A DNA stretch of 64,000 nt, from the NCBI RefSeq assembly GCF_023065955.2, contig NW_026622764.1, forward strand, positions 75,075,333 through 75,139,332. The letters are read 5' to 3'. The stretch is from Ursus arctos (taxonomy: Eukaryota; Chordata; Mammalia; Carnivora; Ursidae). A model generated the notes under the pieces. The model was not told where the DNA came from, ran no database searches, and saw nothing but the letters and a program-made list of their open reading frames with translations. Both the position numbers and the translations under genes were made by a program. Below, in pieces: positions 35,081-45,499 of the stretch (the first letter of the stretch is position 1; each line of letters begins with the position of its first letter).

Positions 35081-35395
35081 TTTTTTTTTTTTTCGAATGC
35101 ACTTTTTTTTTTAATGTTTTTTTATGATACTATGTTAGTCACCATACAGTACATCCCCGGTTTCCAATGTAAAGTTCGACGATTCATTAGTTGCGTATAA
35201 CACCCAGTGCACCATGCAATACGTGCCCTCCTTACTACCCATCACCAGTCTATCCCATTCTCCCACCCCCCTCCCCTCTGAGGCCCCCAGTTTGTTTCTC
35301 ATAGTCCATAATCTCTCATGCTTCATTCCCCCTTCTGATCACCCCCCCTTTCTTTATCCTTTTCTTCCCCTACCGATCTTCCCAGTTCTTATACA
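35081..35395 (-). mobile_element. Young L1 3' end
   Basis: A poly-T stretch followed by 'gttagtcaccatacagtaca', 'gcgtataacacccagtgcac', 'caatacgtgccctccttact' and 'cccagtttgtttctcatagt' is the reverse complement of a carnivore L1 3' untranslated region, the same family as 54945-55212. The probable target-site duplication is ttatatctcttt on the left and ttatacatctcttt on the right. It is 5' truncated and noncoding. Confidence 0.88.
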
Positions 35396-35424
35396 TCTCT
35401 TTCTTAACCACTAATATTTACTGA

Positions 35425-35640
35425 TCTCAGCTACATACCATGAATTGTTTATGTACCTTTCAAACATTATCACATTTAATTCTTGCAATGGCACTTCAAG
35501 ATGATAATGTTATTATACTCTTTTTACAATGAATAAATTGAGATCCTGAGAAGTTCTGTAACTCATCTAAATTTATACAGTTTAAAAGTGACAAAACTCA
35601 GGCTTTCCCTCTCCAAAGCCAGTGCTCCCAAAAATGATGC
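35425..35640 (-). mobile_element. MIR SINE
   Basis: 'taccatgaattgtttatgta', 'cacatttaattcttgcaatg', 'tttttacaatgaataaattg' and 'aagccagtgctccca' follow reverse-complement MIR order. Confidence 0.75.
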
Positions 35641-38600
35641 TAAACCTGCTTTATCTATGTTATTGGTTGGTTGGCTATTGAGTTCTAGCATGGGATCTGG
35701 CACATAGCAGCTTATTAATAAGCAAATTAGTGAGTATGTTTGATTTGGGAAATACTGTTTTAAGGATATCCACAAGGCCTCCGGGTTGGCATGTTGTTTA
35801 TCAGGTCTTGGAGCTCCAGCAGAACGTCTAAGTGACAGGTGGAGAACTGAGACCCTTTGGCAGTAGCTGAGACAATGGAAGGGAGGACATCACCATGGAG
35901 CACAGAGCTGAGGGGGGAGCAACAAAAGCTGGGGAGTGAGAGAACAGGGTCAGAGAAAAATGACACCAAGGGAATTCTATTGAGGTGGAAGCTGAAACAG
36001 AGACAGATATGGGATGGGGTGGGAAGCTCGACAGAGACAACCCTAAAAATGTCTCTATTGTCAAAAGTGTATGAAATTATTATAGGAAGGCTGAAGGGAG
36101 AACAGGCTCATTTCCACTCTGCCATTGGCCCTTGACCACCTGGTTACCTCATTGAGACAGAATGGCTTCAATCTGTATCAGGCTAACCCTTAATCTTCTC
36201 CCCCAAGGAGAAGCCCTCACCACTGCCCAGTGAGAGTATGCATTCATAAAATTGTTTACATATAAATACAAGAAAATGAAATATTAAATATCTAAGTAAT
36301 AGACTCAGGATCATATGAAAAATCAGGATTCCGGCTTCTTGCCCACATTTTTTTTTTAACTTTATTTCTTGAAAGGGGAAGGGCCCATTTGGCTTAACAT
36401 AATAAAGGTCCACTTTAATACTTTTATTTCAGGTAGGGTGACCACAGAGGACTTTTATCACATTCTAAAAAATATATGGGTTTCTTCAGCCCTCTCAACA
36501 GTCCTCTCTTGGTACTACACTTCTTGCTCTTCCGACGTGTGAGTTGTTTATGCCCAAATGTCCTGGCCTCACGTGTGCTCTCTGGCAGGAAGCTCTACTT
36601 TTGTGGAAAATTTTCTCCCTTCTTGCACGTCCTTTCTTTGACACACCAAATGTTGCTCCCTCTGAAGTGCTTGGGAGTGGTAATCCTGAGGGTGTGAGTC
36701 ACCCTCCAGGGGAACATCTTACAAGGTTTGGAAGTCCAACTTGCCCAAGAGGAGAGTGACTTTCTTCTTATATGTTAACAGTTTTCTCACACTCTGTTCT
36801 TATTTTAATTAGGTAATGGAAGGCCAATAGCAAAGGAATCTTTCCAGCCTTTAAAAAAATTAAAAAGTGCATGAATTTTAGAAAACAAGAATAAGAGATT
36901 AGAAAGCCTTTTCCAGGACCACGTGGCTCTCTGCCCATGCTCCATCAGTTGTCCTTGAGGGCTGTATAAGGCTCTGTGTGGACAGATCCTACCCAGCAAC
37001 GGACTCAGCCAGCCGCAGGATTACAAGATTTCTTGCTAAATTTAGTGCCAGGTTTCCCTGCACTGCTTCAATTTGTCCTGAATCACCTCCTTCTGTCTTT
37101 GCAAGACCAAGCGATGCAGCAGAGCCACGGACACCCAAGGCTCTCAGTGAGGCAGGCCTTGAGGAGGATGCAGTCGTGTTCCAAATTTGAATTCATGTGA
37201 CTTTTGCTTTTTTTGCAGAGAGAGAGAGAGAGAGGTCCAGCAGTTTGGCCTATTTTCTTTTTCAGCTCTGGCTACTGCATATTGGTTTGATGTGAATGTT
37301 TTATTTCTTTTTTCCCTTTTCAAATCTAAGACTCATCAAATGTGACAGGCTGACAGTCCCGGAGACAAGGATTCAGTATTCACGTGCGGCTGCAGGCTTC
37401 TGCAGGAATGCACACATGGACACGCAGCAGTTTGGAAAGAGCCACCCTAGGGATTAGAGCGACCATGAGCAGCGCCCCCAGCTAGCTGAGGTCACACCAG
37501 GGAAGGGCCTGCCAGCAAAGACTGATTCAGGATTATTTCTTATTCTTTCAAGGACAAGTATTTTAACCATCTTCTCACTGGTCAATTTTTATCTATTCCC
37601 CTTATCTGACTTTATTGCCCTGTTCTTCCAGCCATAGGATCCAAAGGGTTGTTTAGCAAAGCTCCTACCTAGACTGCAATGGTCCATTTGAGCTTCTAAG
37701 CCTTGGTCATGTTGTTGTCAATTCCTGGCCCACTAACACCGTCCCACCAGGACTTCATCTGGAAACCCCCCTCCAATATTCCAGTTGCTGCTTTCCGATA
37801 AAAGACAACCACAGGACTTTATTGTTCTATTATGTGACTCAGACCCACACACCTATTGGTTCCACTGACCTAAACATCTTGTTTGTGGGAATAAGAGCAC
37901 ACATCCAATCCATGTGTCTCCAAATAATGCAATGAGGCCCACAGGCCCAAAAGATCTTCAGCGTAAGATTCTTACTAATTGTAGTAGTCCTCTAAATTTC
38001 TCAGGAAATACTTGTTGACTTGAACATAACCAGTTGAGAGCAAGGATGACTCATCACAGACACATCTTCAGTTCTGGGAAAAATAACTCAAACCCCATTC
38101 CCTACTGAGAATGGATCAAGTCACCATTTGGGCATCAGACACCACAGTGGCTCAGATGCTTTTCTCTTCTTTCCATTGTCACTACTAAAGCAACAGTTTG
38201 GGACTGATATTCCTATGAGCATGGCAATTGCTACAAAAGGGGTCATAACTATTATTACCAAACAGGATGAATGGGCAGGAATCACACAAGTTCAAAGGAA
38301 TGAATATCTTCTCTGTTCAATCTCGTCTCCAAACTACCAAACAAGTTCAGGGAAACTCCTCATATTGAACCATAGACAGTAAACATGGATCCAGGCTCTA
38401 CCATGAAAATGGACCAGTGATTTTTCCATGCCAACTGGTGTGAAAACCTGTCAACAGACTGAAAATGTCTGTGAGACAGAAAACTAACTTTTTATAGGCA
38501 AAAGCAACAGGGATAGTGAAGAACAGGTTTTCAGAAAACGAAAATGGTCAACAGTACTGAATTACAATAAAGTATTTTAAATTTCCCTCCTGGAGGTCAC

Positions 38601-39060
38601 AGCTAAACATTGCCCTATGCGTTCAGTTATCAAGTCATTAGAGCTTGCGGTGGGGTGGGAGAGGAGAAGCCGTGTTAATCGTAAATTCTCACTTCGGCTG
38701 AGAAGTAAACCAAGTATAATTGTGCACAAAACCACTTCTGGCCTTTTCTCTTTACCACCTTTTCTTGCTATTAGCACTTCTTTCCCTTCTAGGCTCACTC
38801 TGCCCCCAAGTCAGGCAAATCTGACCATGGTTTTTTGCTCCCATTAGGTGCACTGTTGTGGTGATATGTGGGGAGAGCTGCTCCAAGAACTCTGGAAGTA
38901 TTACCGCGTGAAAGAAGTTTTGCAACACTGTAAAGATATAAAATTCTTAAAAATATTCAAAAGTTTTCCAATTCCTAAAGTGTCATAGCTCCCTCATAGA
39001 TACACACAATGATGAGTTCTGGAAACTTTAAAAGTGAATCTGATATCAATATACCCGAGC
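35641..39060. other. Single-copy sequence, no gene recognised
   Basis: About 3.4 kb with short frames only. Two overlapping frames at 36976-37200 (+) have no recognisable domain, and the (AG)n at 37217-37234 follows. Composition varies from GC-richer (36900-37500) to AT-rich. No interspersed repeat is confidently visible. Confidence 0.5.
37217..37234. repeat. (AG)n microsatellite
   Basis: Nine AG units after a short T-rich stretch. Confidence 0.9.
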
Positions 39061-39064
39061 ATTT

Positions 39065-39835
39065 TTAAATCTAGGAGGATAACATTCATCTTGTGAATAT
39101 TTTTGGAAAATGTTGTGCTCAGAACTGTGCCAAGATACGATAAAGTCATGAACCAGGGACATGTCCCCACCCTCAGTCCTGTAGGAAACTGTAGAAAAAA
39201 CAGACAGTGAACAAATAGTTCTCAAATGGTGGGATGAACGTTGCCAAAGGGGAGTACATGGTGCCATGCAGGCTTTTAACAGGGGAAATGAACCTGGTGA
39301 GTAAAGGCTTCCCTGAGAGTGGAACACATTTACATGGAGATAGACAGAGTTAACTGAGGAAGAGTGGTAGGAGGGATTCTAGGCTGAAGGACAAATATGT
39401 GTGATGACTCTGAGCTAAAAAGAGAAGTCTAGGGGTGCCTAGGTGACTCAGTTGGTTAAGCGTCTGCCTTCAGCTAACGTCATGATCCTAGGGTCCTGGG
39501 ATCGAGACCCACATCGGGCTCCCTGCTCATCAGGGAGTCTGCTTCTCCCTCTCTTTCTGCCCCTCCCCCCACTTGTGCACTTTCTCTCTCTTTCTCTCTC
39601 TCTGTCTCAAATAAAAAAGAAAGAAAGAAAGAAAGAAAAGTCTAGAAGCAGCAGGAAGGCAGCCCATGGGAGAGTAAGGAGGAGAGTTTGAAGAAAAGGT
39701 AGAGATTGTCAGAGGTCGGGTCTCTGGGGTCCTTGTAGGCCATGTTTCAGTGTGGACGTCAGGACATCTTTAAGTGTGCTATTGTGACTGATTGTGGTAA
39801 ACAGAGCTGACTCTATGTCAAGTGGAATTTTCACA
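39065..39835 (-). mobile_element. LINE/L2 fragment (interrupted by a SINE)
   Basis: 'gctcagaactgtgccaagat', 'gacagtgaacaaatagttct', 'gtaaaggcttccctgagagt' and, beyond the SINE, 'ggggtccttgtaggccatgt' are reverse-complement L2 3' segments in order. Interrupted at 39433-39637. Confidence 0.7.
39433..39637 (+). mobile_element. Carnivore tRNA-Lys SINE (SINEC type)
   Basis: 'ggtgcctaggtgactcagtt' head, (ct)n stretch, then a tail that has become (gaaa)n. Short target-site duplications aagtctag at 39425-39432 and 39638-39645. Confidence 0.93.
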
Positions 39836-39844
39836 TTCAAGAAT

Positions 39845-40260
39845 CACAGAATCTGAGAGCTGGAAGGTACCTTCAAAGATAGCTAATCCATGTGTCCACA
39901 AATTAATTGGGGCAGAAATTCTTTCCATGAACACACCCTATGGTGTTTTAGAACTCATCCCTTGTTTGTATAAATCAAACTGCTCTAAATTTATTTTCAA
40001 CCCCAACCTGCGTCCTTGAAACTTCCACCATATTTATGCCCTCTGGAGTTTCACAGAACCAGTTTAATCCTTTCCCATCTGACAGCTTCTCAAATGTTTA
40101 AAGACGACTATCTTGTCCCCATTATGTCTTCTCTTCCCCGGGCTAAAAATGCCTAATTCTTCGAACTGCTCTTCATATTACGTGATTTTAGACCAGCTAA
40201 CCAAGCTGCTGATATTTCTTGGGACAGGCCTCAGTCTGTCAAGAGAAAATAAATCTGAAT
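39845..40260 (+). mobile_element. CR1/L3-type LINE fragment
   Basis: 'cacagaatctgagagctgga' followed by 'aggtaccttcaaagat', then 'aaagacgactatcttgtccc', 'cttctcttccccgggctaaa' and 'cgaactgctcttcatattac' resemble the 3' part of CR1/L3-like elements, which are among the oldest repeats in mammals. Name from memory; the superfamily is likely, the subfamily unknown. Confidence 0.6.
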
Positions 40261-41636
40261 ACAGGCAGTGAGTTATTAACCTATTTTGCTTACATATAGT
40301 TTCTTGCCCTAGAACACTAAATCTGGCATGCCTGACTCTCAGACACCACAAAGTCTCTTTGTCATTACATAGAGAATCTTCAGGGGCATGGTGTGATGCC
40401 CTGCCAAATAAGCCTTTGATTAATATCATTAGTTAACTGAATGGCCTTTCTATATTTATTCCTGAGGAAATGACATGGTTTAGCAGAGTTTACAAAATCT
40501 GGAAAAGTGTGTACCATGACACACAAATTTCAGGAAAAGTAATGTGAATATACTTGCTGACCTCTGAGACCAGCAGAAGTCAGCTGGTCTTCCACAAAAG
40601 GGAAAACCACAACATTGGGGAAAAGGGCATCCTTGCAGAAATAATCAGTGTGGTCCATTCACCTCCGTTACAAAATGTTATTCTTATATTAAATCCTGAC
40701 GGCCCCATGTGCCAGGAACCACCCAAGTGCTGAGATTTTCTGGTCATCTGTGTAACCCTGCGATCACAGTGCTTCATTAAGAGGTAGGAATCAGGGGAGG
40801 CTTTTGAGATTGTTTTGTTTTGCCTTGTCATTCTATTCTACATTTGAGTTTAAAATTTGGCCTAAAATTGCTGCCAGGCAACATACTTATCATGATGAAA
40901 AGATAATGTGCTATTAATTTTTCAGTCTCCAGGAAAAGAAAGGTAACTTAAATATAATAACTGTGATATACCATATTGACGCACACCCATGACAAGGTGA
41001 TGCAGGCTGAAAAGTGAGTCCAAAAATACTTTCATGTCCCTGTGATAAACAACACTGACAATAAGCAAAAATAACTAAGTTACTTGGTCCAGGAAAATAA
41101 GACAGGAACCAAGTAAAATGAATTTTTTACCTAGACTAATAGCTTGCTCGTGAAGATTTGCTTCAAGACTCTCACCTCACTGTAGCATCATTCCCAAGGC
41201 TAGTAGATCAACACTGCCCAGTTCCTCATTCTCTGTGACCTCCTGCAAAGTCCCCCAACCAGGCCCAGACTCCCCTTTTTTGAAACACTCTCAGAGCAAC
41301 AGGTCAGTCAGTGATCTGACTCTAAGGCAGACATCAGTTTCCCAACACCTATTCCTCCTTAGTCCTAGATCCTGGCTCTGGGCTTGCTTTGCCTTCATGA
41401 AAGCACTCCATAAATACTATTGTTCCATAGTTCATAAAAATTACCAGACTCTCTGATGAAATAGAAAACATTGCTCTTCTTTAAGCATGAGTTCAGCATC
41501 TTCCTCTCAGTTACATTTAACATATTATATCAGAATTTTTGGTTGATTTCTAAAAGTAACAAATACATACATGTAATACAAATACTTTGGGGAAGGGGTC
41601 AGAGGACCCACAGATGGGAGAAACAGACTGTACTCT
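40261..41636. other. Single-copy sequence, no gene recognised
   Basis: Short frames, no splice-consistent exon and no repeat family recognised. Confidence 0.5.
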
Positions 41637-41651
41637 AAAATGTGAGAGGAG

Positions 41652-41862
41652 GGCACCTGGATGGCTCAGTCAGTTAAGGATCTGCCTTCAGCTCAGGTCA
41701 TGATCCCGGAGTTGAAGGATCAAGTCCCACATCAGGCTGCCTGCTCAGCAGGGAGTCTGCTTCTCCCTCTGACCCTCCCCCCTCTCATGCTCTCTCTCTC
41801 TCACTCTCTCTCAAATAAATAAATAAAATCTTTTAAAAATTTTTAAATTAAAATAAAAAAAT
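41652..41862 (+). mobile_element. Carnivore tRNA-Lys SINE (SINEC type)
   Basis: 'gcacctggatggctcagtca' head, (aaat)n tail that runs on into an A/T-rich stretch. Perfect 15-base target-site duplications aaaatgtgagaggag at 41637-41651 and 41863-41877. Confidence 0.96.
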
Positions 41863-41877
41863 AAAATGTGAGAGGAG

Positions 41878-41986
41878 AAAAGGGAGCAAATGAAAGAAAG
41901 GAAAAGGAAAAAGAAAGAAAGAACAAAAGAAAGAATGAAAGAAGAAAGGAAAGGAAAGGAAAAAAAGAAAAAAAGGAAAAGAAAAG

Positions 41987-42018
<32 letters not shown>

Positions 42019-42068
42019 GAAAAGAAAAGAAAAGAAAAGAAAAGAAAGGAAAAGAAAAGAAAAAAGGA
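41878..42068. repeat. Polypurine tract, (GAAA)n/(GAAAA)n
   Basis: About 190 bases of nearly pure A/G on the plus strand, with irregular gaaag, gaaaag and ggaaa units. It begins immediately after the SINE's 3' target-site duplication, so the purine-rich site probably pre-existed the insertion. It gives Lys/Arg/Glu-only and Phe/Ser/Leu-only chance frames. Confidence 0.95.
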
Positions 42069-42069
42069 G

Positions 42070-45046
42070 CTAAGACAAAGGAGAGAAGGAAACATTTAGA
42101 GAGAGGCAGATTTTCCTCTTTACCATTCCTCCACCACTTGTCCTGAGTCCCCACTGCTGTTTGACTCTTTATTGAAACTCACTAATCACTTCATCAAAGT
42201 TCTAAGGAGAGACCTCGAGAGCTCCTTTAGGATCTTCAATTTTCTAGCAAAATTGCTCCATAGTGAACCCAGGAAGCTCTAAGGAACATACATTCCACAA
42301 ACTACCTTAGTAATGTCTGACACCTCATAGTGCGCATAAATTGAAAATTCATCCTTATGTCATGTTAGAACAAAGGGGAAAAGCACACCATGGTGTGTTT
42401 AGAAATAAACTATTTGAAGCTAAGGAAGAAAGTTCTCCTGGTTTTAATTGGATTAAATAATCTTGTCTCACCTGTTTTCCCTGCCCCTATGAGTTTTCAT
42501 TAAAGCAATCTTAGTTTTTTCTGACTGGAATATTTCATGTGTTCATTGTTTCACAAACTGAGCAACTGCAAAATCCCCTCCATGTAGCCACCCAGGTTCC
42601 CACAACTGTGCACATTCCTGAGGAAGGTCCCACTGAGGCTGTAGGGGACAGCCACCAGCTGCCATCTTGAATGTCAACATGCAGAAAAGAGGGAAATTCA
42701 CAAAGACTTTTTAAGAAATTGCAAATTAAAGAGAGAGAAAAAGGTTTCTGAGATGATGCAAACCCAAACAAAAAAGTTGACACCTCCCAGAGTAGTGCTA
42801 GGACTCATATTCATGTCTCAAAAGACAAACAAAGATGGAAGCTCTCAGAGGATGAACCGCAGTGAGCTCTACAAATCTGCTGCTGGTGAGTCTGTCTATT
42901 GCCCAGAATGTTTAAAGTGACAATGAAATACATTTGCAACAGCTAGAAAGTTAGTATTGCAACTGAGAGTTATAGTCTCCAGTGAAATGATTCCTCCTTT
43001 TCAGTTAACACCATCAGAACCATTCAGCATGTAGCAGATGTTCATGCCACACTGCCTGGCAAAATCTTTAAAGAGATGTCAAAAGCCATGACTTTCTTTA
43101 AATAAAGTTTGTATTTCCCTCATACTGTGAAAAGGAAACGTAAAATATAAACATATGTGTTTGTGTACACATATGCACACGTCCTATACATTTATACATG
43201 TATCTTTGTATCTGTATAATTATCTCTTCATAAAATTTTGTAAACACTCCAAATGCTGCAGAACTGAGTAGACAACTATCCATACATACCTGAAATGAGT
43301 TTTTATATTATAACAGTTAACTCTCTGTAGTCAAAATAATTTTTGTCAAGTTGCATAAAATGTTTCATACCATGGGATTCGAGACATACATGTGAGATGA
43401 ATAACTGCCTCAGAAACATTCCTCCTTATGTGACTCATTGGTTCTCAAAAGAGTTAATGAATGTAGAAACTAAAGGTTATACAATATGGCTTTTACCAAA
43501 TGTCTTCAGTCTAAAATGCTAAGTTATGAAATTTTTAAAAAATTATCAGGATGCTTGTACACAGTTAGACTCTATATTCTGTCAAATATCTCAAAAACTG
43601 ACTTCCCATGTGCCAGAAAAACCTAAGTCTGCCATTATTCTTTTACTTTTTCTATGCTTATTACTGTTACTATTTTCAGATTATAATCTGCCACATTTGC
43701 TGTGGACCTGCCAAGGGATTTTTTTAAGACCTAAATATATACAAATTGGTTGGGGAAAAAAACTAAATTTAAGAGTAAATTCTGATTTATAGGAATTTTA
43801 TAGAAAACACTTATGACTTTGATATATTAAAATGTACAATAAACTTTATAATTAAAATCAGAATGACCTAGGAAGCAAGTTGTTCTTACTTAACAAAACG
43901 CAAAATTGGATTCTAGCTCAATTAGCATTTTTAGGTCTCATTGTAAAACCAGAGAGTTTGACTCAGTGATCTATAAATTCTCCTCTCTGAGGAGACTTTT
44001 AAAATTCATTTTCTGTTAGGCCTGGGTCAAGAACTGATCTCTTTAAACTCTGCTAATAAAATAAAAAAAAAATAGAGCAGTTTACCTTGTGGAGAGTTAT
44101 TAGCATTACATAGTAAAAATGTATTTTTTGTTAATATTTCCTTTACCAAAAACTTAGGAAAAACTGAATATCCATTTTTTGTAGTTATTTCCAGAGAGTT
44201 GGAAGTTCCAAGAAGTAGGTGCATTTTACTAAAGACAATTATAATTTCGTTTGTGTGATATTACCTCCTCCTCTCAAGAAGCTTACTGACTTGGACATGT
44301 GCCCCAGGAAAGAATAGCATTGCTTTGGAAAAGAAAAGCCTCATACTAAGTCATTACTTATACTTTCCCAAGCTTCTAAGATACCTTGGTTGAGCTGTTC
44401 TAAGAGATGTTTCATAATGGCATACAGCTCATACTGCAAGTTTATCCCAAACTGATTACTCATGGATATGAGGTTGTTTCCCACAATAATAATTATTTTA
44501 AATTTTCCTCTCTTTTCACAATATAATGCTCTTAAATAATGATATTTTCTTCTGGAATTTAATATAACTAATTATAAAAACAAACACACTGCTCACAATA
44601 GCCTTCAAAAACACCATATTTCTCTACTGTTCCCAGGAGTTTCCAAAATGCAAAGGAATGGTTTATCCACACTGGCTGTTTTAAAATCCTGATATATTTT
44701 CCAGATGCCCACTTATTATTCTATGGTTCATAGCAACAAAGTAGGAAAATTAGTGAATGAGTCATTTCTACCAAGACTTTACACAGTGATTTTGGCTAGG
44801 TTGTCTAAAGATTGCTTTGAATTCTTCTTTATCAAGAGAAGAACAAAAGTAACAGAAAAGGAGTTAGTATCACAAAAAAATGGTTGAATAAGAATCTTCA
44901 GGAATTGGTTCTTCCATCAAAAAACTTTTGAGCTGGCAAGATCTGGAACAACTATTGTGGAATTGTGGAGTCTAGACAAACACTATAGACAGACTGCTTG
45001 AGGTACAAACAGGCTGACAAATTTCATTGTCACTACCGTGCATGCA

Positions 45047-45088
<42 letters not shown>

Positions 45089-45495
45089 CATTTCACTTAG
45101 TGATAACATCCCCCATCCCCAAGCCCTGTGGCAGCTGTAGGGATGGCACCCATGATCTTCATGTGGTTAGCCTGTGTCCGTTTGGGGAATAAGGACTTTG
45201 TATTCCAAAAATAGGGATTATCCATTCTGGGGATTGCTTTTGATAGCTGAGGGGCCAACACATAGGCTGGCCATTAAATCAAGCCATGCTGATTGAAGTG
45301 ACTTCTCCAACCACATAGGTCAGAGGAAATTTAAAAACAGAGATGCATTTTTTAAATTTTCTTTTCTCATTGGACCTAAACACTTAGGGAAATCTCTGTG
45401 AGGTCATTAAGTAACTGCAGTGATAATATGACACTCAAGTGACCACATATGACAAGGAACATAGTTTTTGTAAAAATGGATTGGAAAAGTCACTT
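42070..45495. other. AT-rich single-copy sequence
   Basis: About 3.4 kb without a recognised gene or element, apart from the TG/CG repeat at 45049-45090. Longest frame is 88 codons (43526-43792, +), with a hydrophobic middle but no sign of being a real gene. Confidence 0.5.
45049..45090. repeat. (TG)n-(CG)n alternating tract
   Basis: About 17 TG units passing directly into four GC steps. Alternating purine-pyrimidine with CG is the classic Z-DNA pattern. Recognised from sequence only. Confidence 0.95.
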
Positions 45496-45499
45496 TAAA

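Larger units (their letters stand above)
33560..35085 (+). mobile_element. LINE/L2, long fragment (copy 2)
   Basis: Markers: 'ctaatgacctccacatttcc' (33983), 'atcccagattcttttttctc' (34459), 'ggattaccgcagctgcctcc' (34604), 'tagcttccaggataaagttg' (34754), 'gaagtcatccctgatccact' (35022). These fit L2 reverse transcriptase and 3' sequence. The 115- and 94-codon frames at 34408-34755 and 34770-35054 are remnants or chance frames, not a working protein. A CA repeat and a 29-bp tandem duplication lie inside. Confidence 0.8.

Noticed and set aside
35214..35414. Similar peptides at 35214-35414 (+) and 54821-55149 (-), suggesting a small gene family
   Set aside because: Both are antisense translations of the same young L1 3' untranslated region.
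36976..37200. Overlapping 74- and 70-codon plus frames with moderately balanced composition
   Set aside because: No domain, no clear acceptor/donor pair, and two frames open over the same bases suggest chance.
41811..42154. Phe/Leu/Ser-rich and Lys/Arg/Glu-rich frames of about 70-100 codons
   Set aside because: Pure translation of the polypurine/polypyrimidine tract.
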